A program made the position numbers and the translations under genes. From Marinimicrobium locisalis (GTDB taxonomy: Bacteria; Pseudomonadota; Gammaproteobacteria; Pseudomonadales; Cellvibrionaceae), in contig NZ_JBDLLG010000016.1 of assembly GCF_039822625.1 (NCBI RefSeq), positions 1-64,000 on the forward strand: a DNA stretch of 64,000 bases, written 5' to 3'. This document shows positions 44,353 to 53,864 of this stretch, piece after piece. The first letter of the stretch is position 1. Every line of letters starts with the position of its first letter. The notes below the pieces were generated by a model. The model was not told where the DNA came from. It saw only the letters and a program-made list of their open reading frames with translations, and made no database searches.

Positions 44353-46503
44353 ATGAAAAAAACCGCTTTAAGTTGCGCCATGGCGGTAGCCGTTGGTGGC
44401 GCCCATGCACAGAACGCCCCCGCTTTGGAGGAAGTACTCATCACTGGCAGCCGCATTCAAAGCGATATAGTCGATCCGGCAGGCCAGAAGACCGTGCTTG
44501 ATGCGCAAGATCTCCAGCTTCAGCAGGCTGGTGCCAACAACCTCGCCGCCGTTCTGGCGCACTCTGTGCCGGGCATGGCGCCTTCCAGCCAAACGTTGAC
44601 AAATTACTCGCAAACCTTGCGTGGCCGAAAGGCTTTGGTACTCGTGGATGGCGTACCGATGAACACCAATCGCAACGCTTCTAGGGACTTGTTCAACGTT
44701 GCCCCAGAACAGATAGCGCGCGTGGAAGTGTTGCGGGGCGGCAACGCCATCTACGGTAGCGGCGCCACAGGTGGCGTTATTGCGATTACCACACGCCGAG
44801 GCCAGGAGGCATTCGAGGCGTCTACAGAGGCAGGCCTGAGTTCCTCGACAGAGCACTTCGGCGGGAGTGCCCTTGGCTACAAGCTCACTCAGTTTCTGTC
44901 GGGCGAAGAGCACGGCATGGACTATGCGTTTACCGCAAGTCACGAAAGCGTGGGTGCTTATTTTGATGCAGATGGTAAGCGTATTGCCCCCGAGCCTAGC
45001 CAGGGGGATATGTTTGACGCCGAAATTAACAGCTATAGCGTAAAGCTGGGGTACGACTTTGGCCAACAGCGTATCCAGTTCGGCGCCAGTGAGCTTGATG
45101 CGGAGCAAGACACGGATTTTGGTTCCGATACATCCGTAACAGCCTTTCCTCCAGGCACTGTCCGTGCCCGCGCCGTGGAAGGTCTGGAGCTGGAAAAACA
45201 AAACCAAGTGGAGAACCGGCTTTTAAATTTGAACTATTCTCATGAAGATGTGCTCGGCAGCGAGGTGCATGCCCAGCTTTATCGCCGGGACTACGCCACG
45301 CGTTTTTACCCCTTCGACGCTCGACACATCGACAGTTGGGGCAATCAAATTGCCCAGAGCCATTTGGAAAGTGATGTCTCGGGAGCCCGACTCACCGTGA
45401 ATACCCCCCTCGGATTTTCAGAAGAGGGGGAAACAGAAGTGGTCTGGGGAGCGGACCTTACGCGCGAGACAACGGAGATGCCTGTCACCCTCTACGAAGG
45501 CGAAGCCTTTGATGCCAGCAATGGCCTGGAATTTGTAGAACTTGGCGACGCCACCTTTATGCCACCTATCGACCATGATAGTGATGCCCTGTTCGCTCAG
45601 CTACGTCACCGCTTTAACACGGTAATAGCCGGAGAGGCTGGCGTGCGCTACGAAGATGTGACGGCTTCATTCAGCGACTTTGTGCCGCTGTCTCAAATCA
45701 ACAGCACAACACCCGAGTCGGTCAGTGGTGGCAGTGCAAGCTATGGCGACTGGTTCTTCAATGCCGGGCTGGTTGCAACCCTCACGGATGAACATGAAGT
45801 TTATGTATCCTACAACCAAGGCTTTGAGCTACCCGATATCGGCTTGCGCGTGCGTTACGCCGCGCCGTCGTTCGACCTTGGAACCTCCAACCTACAGCCG
45901 GTCACCACAGACAACTACGAGCTAGGTTGGCGTGGCCAGTGGGAGCGACTGACCGCTTCCGCGGCATTGTTCCGTAGTACATCGGAATTGGGTCGGGTCA
46001 CTACTGAGAACTTCGGCTTAACGCTGTCCCGTAACGAGGAGGAGATAACCGGCCTGGAGGCCACCCTTGACTACACGGTGAGTGATGCTTGGCGGCTGGG
46101 CGGGACCTTTACCAAAATGGAGGGTGAAGAGCGAGCCGGTGATGCGGAGAACTTTCAGCCGCTAAACGGTTTTCGGATTCCGCCCTTAAAACTTACGGCG
46201 TATGCGGTCTACCAACCGGACGATTCCCAGCTTTACCGCGTGCAAGTGCTGCATTCAGGCAGTGAGGATTATCGACTGGACGGCGATGCGAGTTTCGGCC
46301 GCCGGAAGGTCGATGCCTATACCGCCGTGGACTTGACTGCTCAGTGGGTGCTCGCCCAGGGGAAAATAAAGCTGGGTATCGAGAACCTATTCAACGAGGA
46401 TTACTACCCACTTTACGGGCAACTCATGCGAAGCAGTAGTAATACCAGCCATATCCCGGCGAGGGGCCGACATTTATCGCTTGCCTACACATATACCTGG
46501 TAA
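44353..46503 (+). CDS. TonB-dependent receptor 5 (medium size)
   Basis: The receptor has 716 residues, much shorter than the other four. It has a signal peptide (MKKTALSCAM, cleavage after AHAQ at residue 20), a TonB-box-like LEEVLITGSRI, a classic plug (LRGRKALVLVDGVPMNTNRN, then VEVLRGGNAIYGSGATGGVI) and a 22-strand-type barrel ending YTYTW. The plug is of the vitamin B12/siderophore-receptor type rather than the large glycan type. I chose the ATG at 44353, correctly spaced from AAGGAAA; an ATG two codons earlier is possible. The next gene, a lipoprotein phosphoesterase, is 126 bp on and may be co-expressed. Confidence 0.9.
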   Translation: MKKTALSCAMAVAVGGAHAQNAPALEEVLITGSRIQSDIVDPAGQKTVLDAQDLQLQQAGANNLAAVLAHSVPGMAPSSQTLTNYSQTLRGRKALVLVDGVPMNTNRNASRDLFNVAPEQIARVEVLRGGNAIYGSGATGGVIAITTRRGQEAFEASTEAGLSSSTEHFGGSALGYKLTQFLSGEEHGMDYAFTASHESVGAYFDADGKRIAPEPSQGDMFDAEINSYSVKLGYDFGQQRIQFGASELDAEQDTDFGSDTSVTAFPPGTVRARAVEGLELEKQNQVENRLLNLNYSHEDVLGSEVHAQLYRRDYATRFYPFDARHIDSWGNQIAQSHLESDVSGARLTVNTPLGFSEEGETEVVWGADLTRETTEMPVTLYEGEAFDASNGLEFVELGDATFMPPIDHDSDALFAQLRHRFNTVIAGEAGVRYEDVTASFSDFVPLSQINSTTPESVSGGSASYGDWFFNAGLVATLTDEHEVYVSYNQGFELPDIGLRVRYAAPSFDLGTSNLQPVTTDNYELGWRGQWERLTASAALFRSTSELGRVTTENFGLTLSRNEEEITGLEATLDYTVSDAWRLGGTFTKMEGEERAGDAENFQPLNGFRIPPLKLTAYAVYQPDDSQLYRVQVLHSGSEDYRLDGDASFGRRKVDAYTAVDLTAQWVLAQGKIKLGIENLFNEDYYPLYGQLMRSSSNTSHIPARGRHLSLAYTYTW

Positions 46504-46529
46504 AGGTGAGCTAATAAAACTTCCCACTC

Positions 46530-46559
46530 AAGCGGCGCTTTGTGTTGAAGCGCCCGCTT
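46530..46559. other. Hairpin after TBDR 5
   Basis: AAGCGGCGCTT and AAGCGCCCGCTT pair with one bulged base around a 7-base loop, 27 bases past the stop codon. No T-run follows, so terminator function is doubtful. Confidence 0.35.
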
Positions 46560-46629
46560 CAGGCAGCGCTAGACACTGTCATAAGCCTTTCGCTACACTT
46601 CGGGGAAATGCACAGGCAAAGGAAAGATC

Positions 46630-48489
46630 ATGCGTCTCCCTCTGATTACGCTCGCCGCCACCGCGCTGTTGGCCTGCTCCGCACCCCATCACCCCCACTC
46701 CGACCACGAACACGGCGCAGCGGCCGCGGTCGTTGGCTCTTCAGGGCCGGTTGTGCCCTGGACGCACCTGGATTTTGGCAATGACCCCGAGGCTTTTCAG
46801 TTCGCCATTGTCACCGACCGCACCGGGGGCATGCGCCCCGGCGTCTTCTCCCAGGCGGTGGACAAGCTTAATCTGCTGCAGCCGGAGTTTGTGGTCAGTG
46901 TCGGAGACTTGATAGAAGGCTACACCGACGACCGGGCGCAGCTGGCCAGCGAGTGGAACGAGCTTGACGCCATGGTGCAGCGCCTTGATATGCCGTTTTT
47001 CTACCTGGCCGGTAACCACGACTACACCAATAATGTCATGGCCGAGGTCTGGCAGGAACGTTACGGCGATAGCTACTATCACTTTACTTACCGCGACACG
47101 CTCTTCGTAATGCTCAATTCCAATGATGGGGGCGAGACGCATACCTTCTCCAAGGCGCAAGTCGACTGGCTGGAAAAGACCCTTGAAGAGAACCCCGAGC
47201 CACGCTGGACCCTGATTTTCACCCATTCACCGCTTTGGGATCGCGAGAACCAAGACCGCTGGGCGGAAATAGAAGCGCTTTTGGAAGATCGCCAGTACAC
47301 GGTATTTGCCGGCCACCACCATCGCTACGTAAAAGACCAGCGCCACGGGCAGAAGTACTTTACCCTGGCCACCACCGGCGGCATCAGCAGTATGCGCGGT
47401 AGCCGCTTTGGTGAGTTTGATCATGTGGTGTGGGTCACCATGAGCGACGACGGGCCGATCATTGCCAATTTGATGTTGGACGGAATCTGGGACGAAAACG
47501 TCCGTACCGCCGAGATGCGCGACCTTCAGAATAATATGATCGACCGTGGGCGACTCGCGGCGCCGGCGTTGTTGCATCGTGGCAACTTCGAAAACGGCAC
47601 CGCCGAACTCAGACTGACCAATGACGCCGACATACCCTACAACCTGACCGCACATCTGAGCGCCCGGGCCGGTTTCACTTTTACCGGCCAGTCACCTCAA
47701 ACCATTACCGTGCCGCCCAACGAGGTGCGCACCTTGCCCATCGAGGTGGCGAGCCTTGAACCGCTCGCGGGTGACCATAACGCCATTGATGTGGAGTGGG
47801 AGCTGCAGTATGAACACGACGATTCGCCCGTTCACTACGAGGGCTCGCGCACCATCGCGATCAGCCGCGAGCGCCCTATCAATTACATCGACAATATAGA
47901 GCTAGACGGCCACTTGACCGAATGGCAAACGGAGACGTTCTTTGCTGCCGCTGATAACCAATATTTTCAAGCGGATAATTGGAGCGGTTTAAGTGACGCG
48001 GACTTCTCCTGGTCCGTGGCCGAAAGCGACGACTCCGTGGTATTGGCACTCGAGGTGACCGATGACACCATTGTACGGAGCAAGAGCACCAATGTCTGGG
48101 ACGGCGACGCTATACTGATCACCCTGGACGCGCGCCCCCAAAACCGCCGCTTGTTAAAGAAAACCTATAACAACCGCGTACCCGGTGAGCGCTATATGGT
48201 GCTTCAGCCCCCCGCTCAGTCACTGGAGAGCGATCTGAAAGGCAACCCCAAAGTGCCCGAGACCATACAACAAAGGGTTCAGTTGACAGGTACGGGCTAT
48301 ACGGCGGAAATCCTCATCCCCTCCGAGCTGCTAGACGAAGACCACGGCAGCCGCTGGGACGGCTTGCGATTGAATGTGTTGCTGCGCGATATTGACCCGA
48401 ACGAGCCCGGCATGGTGGGAAGAGAGTGGCTCACCGCCTGGGATCATGAGAGTTCCATTGCGGGGGCTGGGAGCTTTTACCGCGAATAG
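46630..48489 (+). CDS. Lipoprotein metallophosphoesterase with CBM9-like domain
   Basis: The 619-residue protein has a lipoprotein signal (lipobox LLAC, Cys16) and a His-rich linker. Residues 55-300 form a calcineurin-like phosphoesterase: TDRTGG, VSVGDLIEG, LAGNHDYTN, FTHSPLWD and FAGHHHRY. The first motif is DRT instead of the usual DxH, so one metal-binding histidine is absent. After a beta-rich linker, residues about 420-615 resemble CBM9-like domains of surface proteins (IELDGHLTEWQ, DGDAILITLDARP). It is therefore a surface or periplasmic phosphatase or sugar-phosphate hydrolase that may bind glycans. It follows TBDR 5 on the same strand. AAAGGAAAG precedes the ATG. Confidence 0.85.
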   Translation: MRLPLITLAATALLACSAPHHPHSDHEHGAAAAVVGSSGPVVPWTHLDFGNDPEAFQFAIVTDRTGGMRPGVFSQAVDKLNLLQPEFVVSVGDLIEGYTDDRAQLASEWNELDAMVQRLDMPFFYLAGNHDYTNNVMAEVWQERYGDSYYHFTYRDTLFVMLNSNDGGETHTFSKAQVDWLEKTLEENPEPRWTLIFTHSPLWDRENQDRWAEIEALLEDRQYTVFAGHHHRYVKDQRHGQKYFTLATTGGISSMRGSRFGEFDHVVWVTMSDDGPIIANLMLDGIWDENVRTAEMRDLQNNMIDRGRLAAPALLHRGNFENGTAELRLTNDADIPYNLTAHLSARAGFTFTGQSPQTITVPPNEVRTLPIEVASLEPLAGDHNAIDVEWELQYEHDDSPVHYEGSRTIAISRERPINYIDNIELDGHLTEWQTETFFAAADNQYFQADNWSGLSDADFSWSVAESDDSVVLALEVTDDTIVRSKSTNVWDGDAILITLDARPQNRRLLKKTYNNRVPGERYMVLQPPAQSLESDLKGNPKVPETIQQRVQLTGTGYTAEILIPSELLDEDHGSRWDGLRLNVLLRDIDPNEPGMVGREWLTAWDHESSIAGAGSFYRE

Positions 48490-48544
48490 GGGTGGGATTA
48501 TCGAATCGCGCCTGCACGACAATGTTCTCGGGGAACTGTACTGG

Positions 48545-49468
48545 ATGAAAGCCTTTTTTCTATTACTGTTCTTTCTCACTGTTTTTTGTGGAAACGCTTC
48601 CGCAAGGCCGGCTATTGATACGACGGAGGTCCCAGAGTACGACTACACTCAGACGCACTATATTATCTTCTATGGCGAAGGCGACTACGTCGTCCTCGCC
48701 AACCCATTCGAATTCCCCGCGCCCGTTATGGGCGCCTTGGTCTATGAAGTCATTCTTCGTTATGCCTCACAGCTCCAACCCATTGAGGCCCCACTTTCAG
48801 ACCCCACCCATGTTCTGGACCTGATCATGATGGACGACTACGGCGAGCGGCGGATTGGACAACGCCTGTACTTGGGTGATACGTGGCTGTCCGACGGCAA
48901 GCGTATTGCGCACCTTAGCAGCGAAGACTATCAGTGGCTTACGGGCCTATTAAACGAACGCTATGCCCATACTAAGCACAACAGTTCGGAGCAACTGTCA
49001 CACCTACGACGCCCGAACGAGGACGAGCTTCCAGACAGTTGGCTGGGCGAATTTGAATCCATAACGACTGCCGCAGACCGGATGGGGTTGAACCGTCAGC
49101 ATTTTGGGAAGAGCTCAAGCGATCAAATATCACCTAGCCCTGCGCCAGATAGCACTTTGTCCGAATCAGGCTCGGAGCGCACCGAAACGAACAGGCAAAA
49201 AACCAACCCTGGTGCACAAAGCGCGTCTTCCACGCCGGGAGAAGCGCACACCAACGCCGAGCCCCCGAATGTGACATCGATCACAACGCGGACACACAAT
49301 ATTGCCCAAAAAAGCGCTCCGGCAAGTGGCGAAGGCAGTACGCTTAGCGAGGCTCATCCTGAGAATGATCAGGAGAGCCGTTGGCCCCTGCTGGCATCTC
49401 TCATGCTGGCAGGCATCGCTTTAATGTGGGTACTGAAGCGGAAGCGCCTTGTCTCGAAACGTCAGTAA
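48545..49468 (+). CDS. Hypothetical single-pass membrane protein
   Basis: The 307-residue protein has a signal peptide (MKAFFLLLFFLTVFCGNASA), an extracytoplasmic domain (21-150) with YEVILRYASQLQP and LYLGDTWLSDGKRIAHL, a long polar, Ser/Thr/Pro-rich region (150-275), and a C-terminal transmembrane helix (WPLLASLMLAGIALMWVL) followed by KRKRLVSKRQ. The ATG at 48545 starts the signal peptide; the longer open frame overlaps the phosphoesterase gene. I recognise no family. Confidence 0.7.
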   Translation: MKAFFLLLFFLTVFCGNASARPAIDTTEVPEYDYTQTHYIIFYGEGDYVVLANPFEFPAPVMGALVYEVILRYASQLQPIEAPLSDPTHVLDLIMMDDYGERRIGQRLYLGDTWLSDGKRIAHLSSEDYQWLTGLLNERYAHTKHNSSEQLSHLRRPNEDELPDSWLGEFESITTAADRMGLNRQHFGKSSSDQISPSPAPDSTLSESGSERTETNRQKTNPGAQSASSTPGEAHTNAEPPNVTSITTRTHNIAQKSAPASGEGSTLSEAHPENDQESRWPLLASLMLAGIALMWVLKRKRLVSKRQ

Positions 49469-49781
49469 TGGTCCTTCTGGCCATTTCCAACGGGCGTATA
49501 CCTTTTTGCGAAATATGTGATCCTGACGACAGAATATTACCGGTGACTCTGTAAACTCCCTTCCTCCCACACTGTTAAACAGTTTGTGGTTGGCCCCAAG
49601 CGGAGAGAGCGCGCCTGAGAAACTGATCATTGGCGCTGGTATGGACCGCCCCCTCGACGACCGCTGCTGCTTATATTGTTCAATCCATGCACAAGAAAGC
49701 TGGGCGCCCATTGACGGCGGTGCCCAAGGGACTAACTCATCTCAATAAATCAAATTATTTTGATTCATTACGGAGAATGCA
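49469..49781. other. Gap before the GH6 gene
   Basis: No gene is visible in these 313 bases. Palindrome ACTGTTAAACAGT lies at 49571-49583. An inverted repeat AATCAAA/TTTGATT (49748-49765) ends just before the GH6 ribosome-binding site. Confidence 0.45.
49748..49765. promoter_or_regulatory. Inverted repeat at the GH6 translation start
   Basis: AATCAAA (49748-49754) and TTTGATT (49759-49765) flank TTAT, five bases before CGGAG. It could be an operator or an mRNA hairpin affecting translation. Confidence 0.4.
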
Positions 49782-51938
49782 ATGCATAATCAAAAGCCGC
49801 GGTGTCTTACCCATCGCTTGATCAGGAGCCTGTTGCTGACGGGCTCAATCGCTGTGCTATCCGCCTGTGGCGGGTCTGGCGGCTCCGACGATGAAGGCCC
49901 CGGGGCCTCGTCCAGTGGTAATAGTTCTGCGTCTACCGAGCCTAGCCCCTCACCGAGCAGTTCCAGCGCCGCGCTCAGCAGCTCAATCCCAGCCGCGAGT
50001 AGCTCCAGCGCTTCCGCCGGTGGCCCCTCGCCCTCAAGCAGCAGTTCCAGTGCGTCAGAGGACAGCCCCACCCCGCCGGGCGGCAGTTCCAGTGCTTCTG
50101 TAGGTAACCCGCCCGCTACCAGCTCCAGTGCGTCGGTCGGAAACTCCAGCGCTTCTATTAGTAGCTCAAGCGACGCCACAAGCAGTGCCAGTGCATCCAC
50201 GAGCAGCGCCAGCGCTTCAGTCAGTAGCTCCAGCGTATCGGTGAGTAGTTCCAGTGCTTCGGTGAGCAGTGCCACCTCTTCCACCAGCAGCTCCTTTTCC
50301 TCAGAAGAGGCAAACCAAGAAGCCGTTGATATTGTTGACCCGAACAACTACGACGGCAGCATTCCTTTGGACCAACAGGCCAAGGGCACGCCGGGCACAA
50401 GCTTGCAGACCGAAGGTAACCCCTTTGAGGACTCATACTTTTACCTGAGCCCCGATATCAAGACCATGATGGACTACTCGTTGGCGATCGTGGAGGCAGA
50501 AGGCAATACCAAGCTGGCCGATAAGATCAAGTACGTACAGCGCCAGCCAAGTGCTGTCTGGATGGATTCCATTGCCACCATCTATGGTGATCCGGAAGCG
50601 GGCCGTCGCTCCCTTGAGGGGCATTTGGATGCGGCCGTCGCTCAGCAACAGTACTTTGCCGAAAGAGACGGAGAAAAATCGCCGATGACGATCGTGGTCA
50701 TCATCTATAACCTGCCCGATCGCGACTGTGCCGCATTTGCCTCTAGTGGCCAACTGTACGAAGTCGGCAAGCCAGGCGTCGAACATCCAGTGCTGGAGGG
50801 TATTCGAAGATATCGGGAAGAGTACCTGGGGGTTATTATCGACACCTTCAACAAAAAGCACGAATACAAAGACTTGCGGATCGTGGCAATGCTGGAGCCG
50901 GACTCCTACCCCAATATGATCACCAACACCAAACGGAACCCGGATGGCCCGTCATTGGTTTGGCCCGATCTCACCACCGCCGACGGCACAACGTACTGTG
51001 ACACCTTGCTGGAAGAGTACCGTCCGGCGGGCCTTGAAGAAGGCTTGGGGGTCTACGGGCACGGTTTGCAAATTGCCATTGAAGAGCTGCATAAGCCCGG
51101 CAACGTGTACACCTATCTGGATATCGGCCACGCCGGCTGGTTGGGGTGGGATGACTCCGCAAACGAGCAAAGTAACCTCAAGCGCGGCGTGGCTGGCTTC
51201 TTGAAGTTAATTGAAGGCGCAAGCACCGACGGCATCAGCGGTTTTGAGAAGGTGCGCGGTTTCGCTTCGAACACCTCGGGCTATACGCCGGTGGAAGAAC
51301 CCGCCATCTCCAACGATGAAGCTGACCGTTCCGCCCTTCAAGACTTCTACGAGTGGAACAAGGCCGTCGATGAGATGACCTATATTGATTCCTTCAACGC
51401 GCGCGTTCGCTCAGAGAAGCCGGGCTTCAACCCTGGGTTTATCATTGATACCGCTCGCAACGGTTGGGGCTTCCCCGGGCGTCCGGAACCGGGCAGCACG
51501 ACCAAAGGCACCGATAGCAGTCAGCGTGTGGACCAGCGCGTTCATCGCGGCCACTGGTGTAACGTGGATAAAGCCGGCGTGGGGGAAATGCCCAAAGCCA
51601 GCCCCGACAGCTCCCGCCCTCACCTGGATGCGTTCTTCTGGATGAAGCCACCGGGTGAGTCCGACGGTATTTCTTTCGATGTGGCTGATTACCCGGTGGG
51701 GTCCGAAGCCTACAACAACCTGGATGAGATTGACCGCGCGATTGTAGATGCGGCCAGCGACCCGATATACGACGGCAAGCAGCTGGATACCATGTGTATT
51801 CCCGGTGAGCCTCGTGATGGCGGCCTTGCCACTCAACCCATACCCGAGCTGGCACCTCACGCCGGCGGCTGGTTCCACAAGCAGTATCTCATGCTGATCG
51901 ACAATGCCTATCCACCCCTGGGTGAGAGCGATTACTAA
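49782..51938 (+). CDS. GH6 cellulase lipoprotein (cellobiohydrolase/endoglucanase)
   Basis: GH6 enzymes cleave cellulose by inversion, usually from the non-reducing end. The 718-residue protein has a lipoprotein signal (lipobox LSAC near residue 29), a serine-rich linker (about 35-180, repeats such as SSSSAS) and a GH6 domain (about 200-718). Family signatures are VIIYNLPDRDCAAFASSG, with the conserved Asp-Cys, and MLEPDSYPN, with the catalytic acid Asp; YLDIGHAGWLGW and HVWIK-equivalent segments follow. It is probably anchored to the outer membrane with the enzyme facing out. No cellulose-binding module is visible. It has its own promoter gap and terminator, so it is probably a single-gene unit. 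Confidence 0.93.
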   Translation: MHNQKPRCLTHRLIRSLLLTGSIAVLSACGGSGGSDDEGPGASSSGNSSASTEPSPSPSSSSAALSSSIPAASSSSASAGGPSPSSSSSSASEDSPTPPGGSSSASVGNPPATSSSASVGNSSASISSSSDATSSASASTSSASASVSSSSVSVSSSSASVSSATSSTSSSFSSEEANQEAVDIVDPNNYDGSIPLDQQAKGTPGTSLQTEGNPFEDSYFYLSPDIKTMMDYSLAIVEAEGNTKLADKIKYVQRQPSAVWMDSIATIYGDPEAGRRSLEGHLDAAVAQQQYFAERDGEKSPMTIVVIIYNLPDRDCAAFASSGQLYEVGKPGVEHPVLEGIRRYREEYLGVIIDTFNKKHEYKDLRIVAMLEPDSYPNMITNTKRNPDGPSLVWPDLTTADGTTYCDTLLEEYRPAGLEEGLGVYGHGLQIAIEELHKPGNVYTYLDIGHAGWLGWDDSANEQSNLKRGVAGFLKLIEGASTDGISGFEKVRGFASNTSGYTPVEEPAISNDEADRSALQDFYEWNKAVDEMTYIDSFNARVRSEKPGFNPGFIIDTARNGWGFPGRPEPGSTTKGTDSSQRVDQRVHRGHWCNVDKAGVGEMPKASPDSSRPHLDAFFWMKPPGESDGISFDVADYPVGSEAYNNLDEIDRAIVDAASDPIYDGKQLDTMCIPGEPRDGGLATQPIPELAPHAGGWFHKQYLMLIDNAYPPLGESDY

Positions 51939-51984
51939 ACATCGCATTAGGCGTTGACCCATGAGGTCAACTCGCTACACTAAG

Positions 51985-52014
51985 ATCCCCGCCCTTTGGT
52001 GGGGATTTTTGTTT
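51985..52014 (+). terminator. Terminator after GH6
   Basis: ATCCCCGCC and GGTGGGGAT pair (one G-T) around loop CTTT, followed by TTTTGTTTT. It lies 46 bases past the GH6 stop codon. Confidence 0.85.
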
Positions 52015-52076
52015 TACGCTCCTTGAGAGTGGCACCAGAGGCGAACCACCACGAACGTAGAAGCCGGCAAACCCTT

Positions 52077-52394
52077 ATGGCACCCATTGCAGACACTCCA
52101 AAACCCCCGTACTACGCAGTAATCTTTACCTCCCGTCGAGCGGAAGGAGATCACGGCTACGAGGAAATGGCCGCTAGAATGGTTGAGCTGGCATCGGCTC
52201 AACCGGGATTCCTCGGAATAGAGTCAGCTCGGGAAAAGATCGGAATTACCGTTTCATACTGGGCGGATCTTGATTCCATCAGGGCTTGGAAGGAAAATGC
52301 CGAACACCAGGAAGCCCAACGAATGGGCCGAGAGCAATGGTACGAGAGTTTTAGAGTTCGGATTACGAAAGTGGAAAGGGAGTATGGGTTATAA
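52077..52394 (+). CDS. Antibiotic-biosynthesis-monooxygenase-fold protein
   Basis: The 105-residue protein has the ABM ferredoxin-like fold pattern: YYAVIFTSRR, then MVELASAQPGFLGIESARE, SYWADLDSIRAWKENAEH and YESFRVRITKVERE. Relatives are small cofactor-free monooxygenases or heme-degrading enzymes; many are uncharacterised. The ATG at 52077 fits the domain start. The methyltransferase gene starts 38 bp after its stop, so they are probably one operon. Confidence 0.75.
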   Translation: MAPIADTPKPPYYAVIFTSRRAEGDHGYEEMAARMVELASAQPGFLGIESAREKIGITVSYWADLDSIRAWKENAEHQEAQRMGREQWYESFRVRITKVEREYGL

Positions 52395-52431
52395 CTCTCA
52401 AGCCCACGCCCCAACGACAACGAGGTTATAT

Positions 52432-53106
52432 ATGGAACGTTCCCCAGAAACCAAGCAGGAAATGGAGCCGGAAGAGTTGGCTCAGCACCTTCGCCGCCCC
52501 AGCGGGGCCAAAGGCCGGGAGGTCGGCCAAGCCATGAACAACGTCAACGCAGGGGTTAACCGCGCATGCCTGGAGCTTCTGGCTATTGGCGGCTCGGATC
52601 GGGTGCTGGAAATCGGCCCTGCAAATGGCGCCTTCGTGCCCGAGATACTTGAGGGCCATGACGAGGTAGTCTATACCGGTCTTGACTGGGCAAGCGATAT
52701 GGTAGCCGAGGCCGAGCGAAACAATGCAGCTTTCGTCGCGGCGCAGCGGGCGAACTTTATACAGGGCAGCTCGGAGAGTATGCCGTTCGCGGACGATGCC
52801 TTCGATAAGGTGCTCGCGGTGAACACGCTCTATTTCTGGGACAAGCCCGATGACCACATTGCCCAGGTTGCCCGCGTTATGCGCCCCGGTGGCACATTTT
52901 GCCTGGCGTTCGGGGACCGCTCATTTATGGGAACTCTCGCGTTTACCGCCTACGGGTTTTCACTCTACGACCGAGAGGGCGCCTCGGAGTTATTGACTCG
53001 CAACGGTTTCCGAATTGTAAACGCTCAAGCGTTCAGAGAAACAAGCACGAGCAATACCGGTGAACAGGTGGAGAAGTTTGGGCACATTCTTTTATGCACG
53101 ATTTAA
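52432..53106 (+). CDS. SAM-dependent methyltransferase (class I, type 11)
   Basis: The 224-residue protein has the SAM-binding motif I VLEIGPANGAFVPEI (about residue 55), the acidic loop YTGLDWASDMV, GSSESMPFADDAFDKVLAVNTLYFW and the post-core RVMRPGGTF. It is a generic small-molecule methyltransferase; the substrate cannot be inferred. The ATG at 52432 has GAGG seven bases upstream; an earlier ATG at 52384 overlaps the preceding gene. It converges on the lipoprotein gene with a 4-bp overlap of ends. Confidence 0.85.
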   Translation: MERSPETKQEMEPEELAQHLRRPSGAKGREVGQAMNNVNAGVNRACLELLAIGGSDRVLEIGPANGAFVPEILEGHDEVVYTGLDWASDMVAEAERNNAAFVAAQRANFIQGSSESMPFADDAFDKVLAVNTLYFWDKPDDHIAQVARVMRPGGTFCLAFGDRSFMGTLAFTAYGFSLYDREGASELLTRNGFRIVNAQAFRETSTSNTGEQVEKFGHILLCTI

Positions 53107-53783
53107 GGATGCCGGATCAACACTTCCATTTCACCACTCTTAGCTCTTTTGGTTAAGACAATGAGATCGGTTCCCTCACCAAAGGAGTCAGACTGCGACC
53201 AGTCAAGCCGAAGCACCCAATCCTGGAAGCCGTCGTTATTGGCGTCGACCTCTGAAAGTAGGACGTAATCGACTTCTGTGGTCTCCACATTTAGTGTAAA
53301 CACCCTATCCTCAGTGTTCACGACTTTTACTCCCTGCATCTCCGCCAAAGGCCGGTTACCGCTGGCCTCTAACGACGTACCGCCCCGATTGGGAACGGCA
53401 GATGCCGGGATCTGATTGACCAGTTTTGGGTTAAAGTCATCGGGAAGGTAGTCTTTTTCAGCCACAGAGCCCATATGGAAATACTTAGCACCCATACAGT
53501 TAATATAGAGCTTCTTGAAAAGGGGAAACTGGCTCTGTACAACATCAGCCTCAGCAGTGTCTTCCACGTCTTTACAGCCGCCAAACTCAATAAGCTCACC
53601 ATCCTGTCCATCCAACTCATAAGCCAGAGTAAGGGCAGAATAGGAGGATGACATATCTTCCAGGCCTATGAATTCTTCCTGATTAAACCACTTACCTTCG
53701 GACTTGTTCGCCATTGCGACACATCCGGTCAGCGCATATATTGGGGCAATTAGAAAGACCGCGTACTTTATCCCTACCTTCAT
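53103..53783 (-). CDS. Hypothetical lipoprotein
   Basis: The 226-residue protein has a lipobox LTGC (Cys21) and a soluble domain of unknown type. An internal FGGCKDVED and NCMGAKYF may form a disulfide pair. The C-terminal part has NNDGFQDWVLRLDW, an EF-hand-like or VCBS-like acidic loop that may bind calcium. No family recognised. It has its own start, just downstream of the TBDR 3 terminator on the same strand. Confidence 0.7.
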   Translation of the reverse strand: MKVGIKYAVFLIAPIYALTGCVAMANKSEGKWFNQEEFIGLEDMSSSYSALTLAYELDGQDGELIEFGGCKDVEDTAEADVVQSQFPLFKKLYINCMGAKYFHMGSVAEKDYLPDDFNPKLVNQIPASAVPNRGGTSLEASGNRPLAEMQGVKVVNTEDRVFTLNVETTEVDYVLLSEVDANNDGFQDWVLRLDWSQSDSFGEGTDLIVLTKRAKSGEMEVLIRHP

Positions 53784-53806
53784 TTATTAGCCTCTCTTGG
53801 ATTAAA

Positions 53807-53846
53807 GAAAAACGCCTACCACCCCTGGGGGTAGGGGTGGTAGGCG
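53807..53846 (-). terminator. Terminator after TBDR 3
   Basis: A perfect 14-bp stem (53813-53826 with 53833-53846, starting CGCCTACC) and a 6-base loop are followed on the minus strand by a T-run (53808-53812). It lies 18 bases after the TBDR 3 stop codon. Confidence 0.93.
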
Positions 53847-53864
53847 GACCACAAGCTTCAGTGG

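Noticed and set aside
49900..50330. Tandem repeat resembling a CRISPR or minisatellite
   Set aside because: It is the coding repeat of serine codons in the GH6 linker; there are no spacers, and the frame is continuous.
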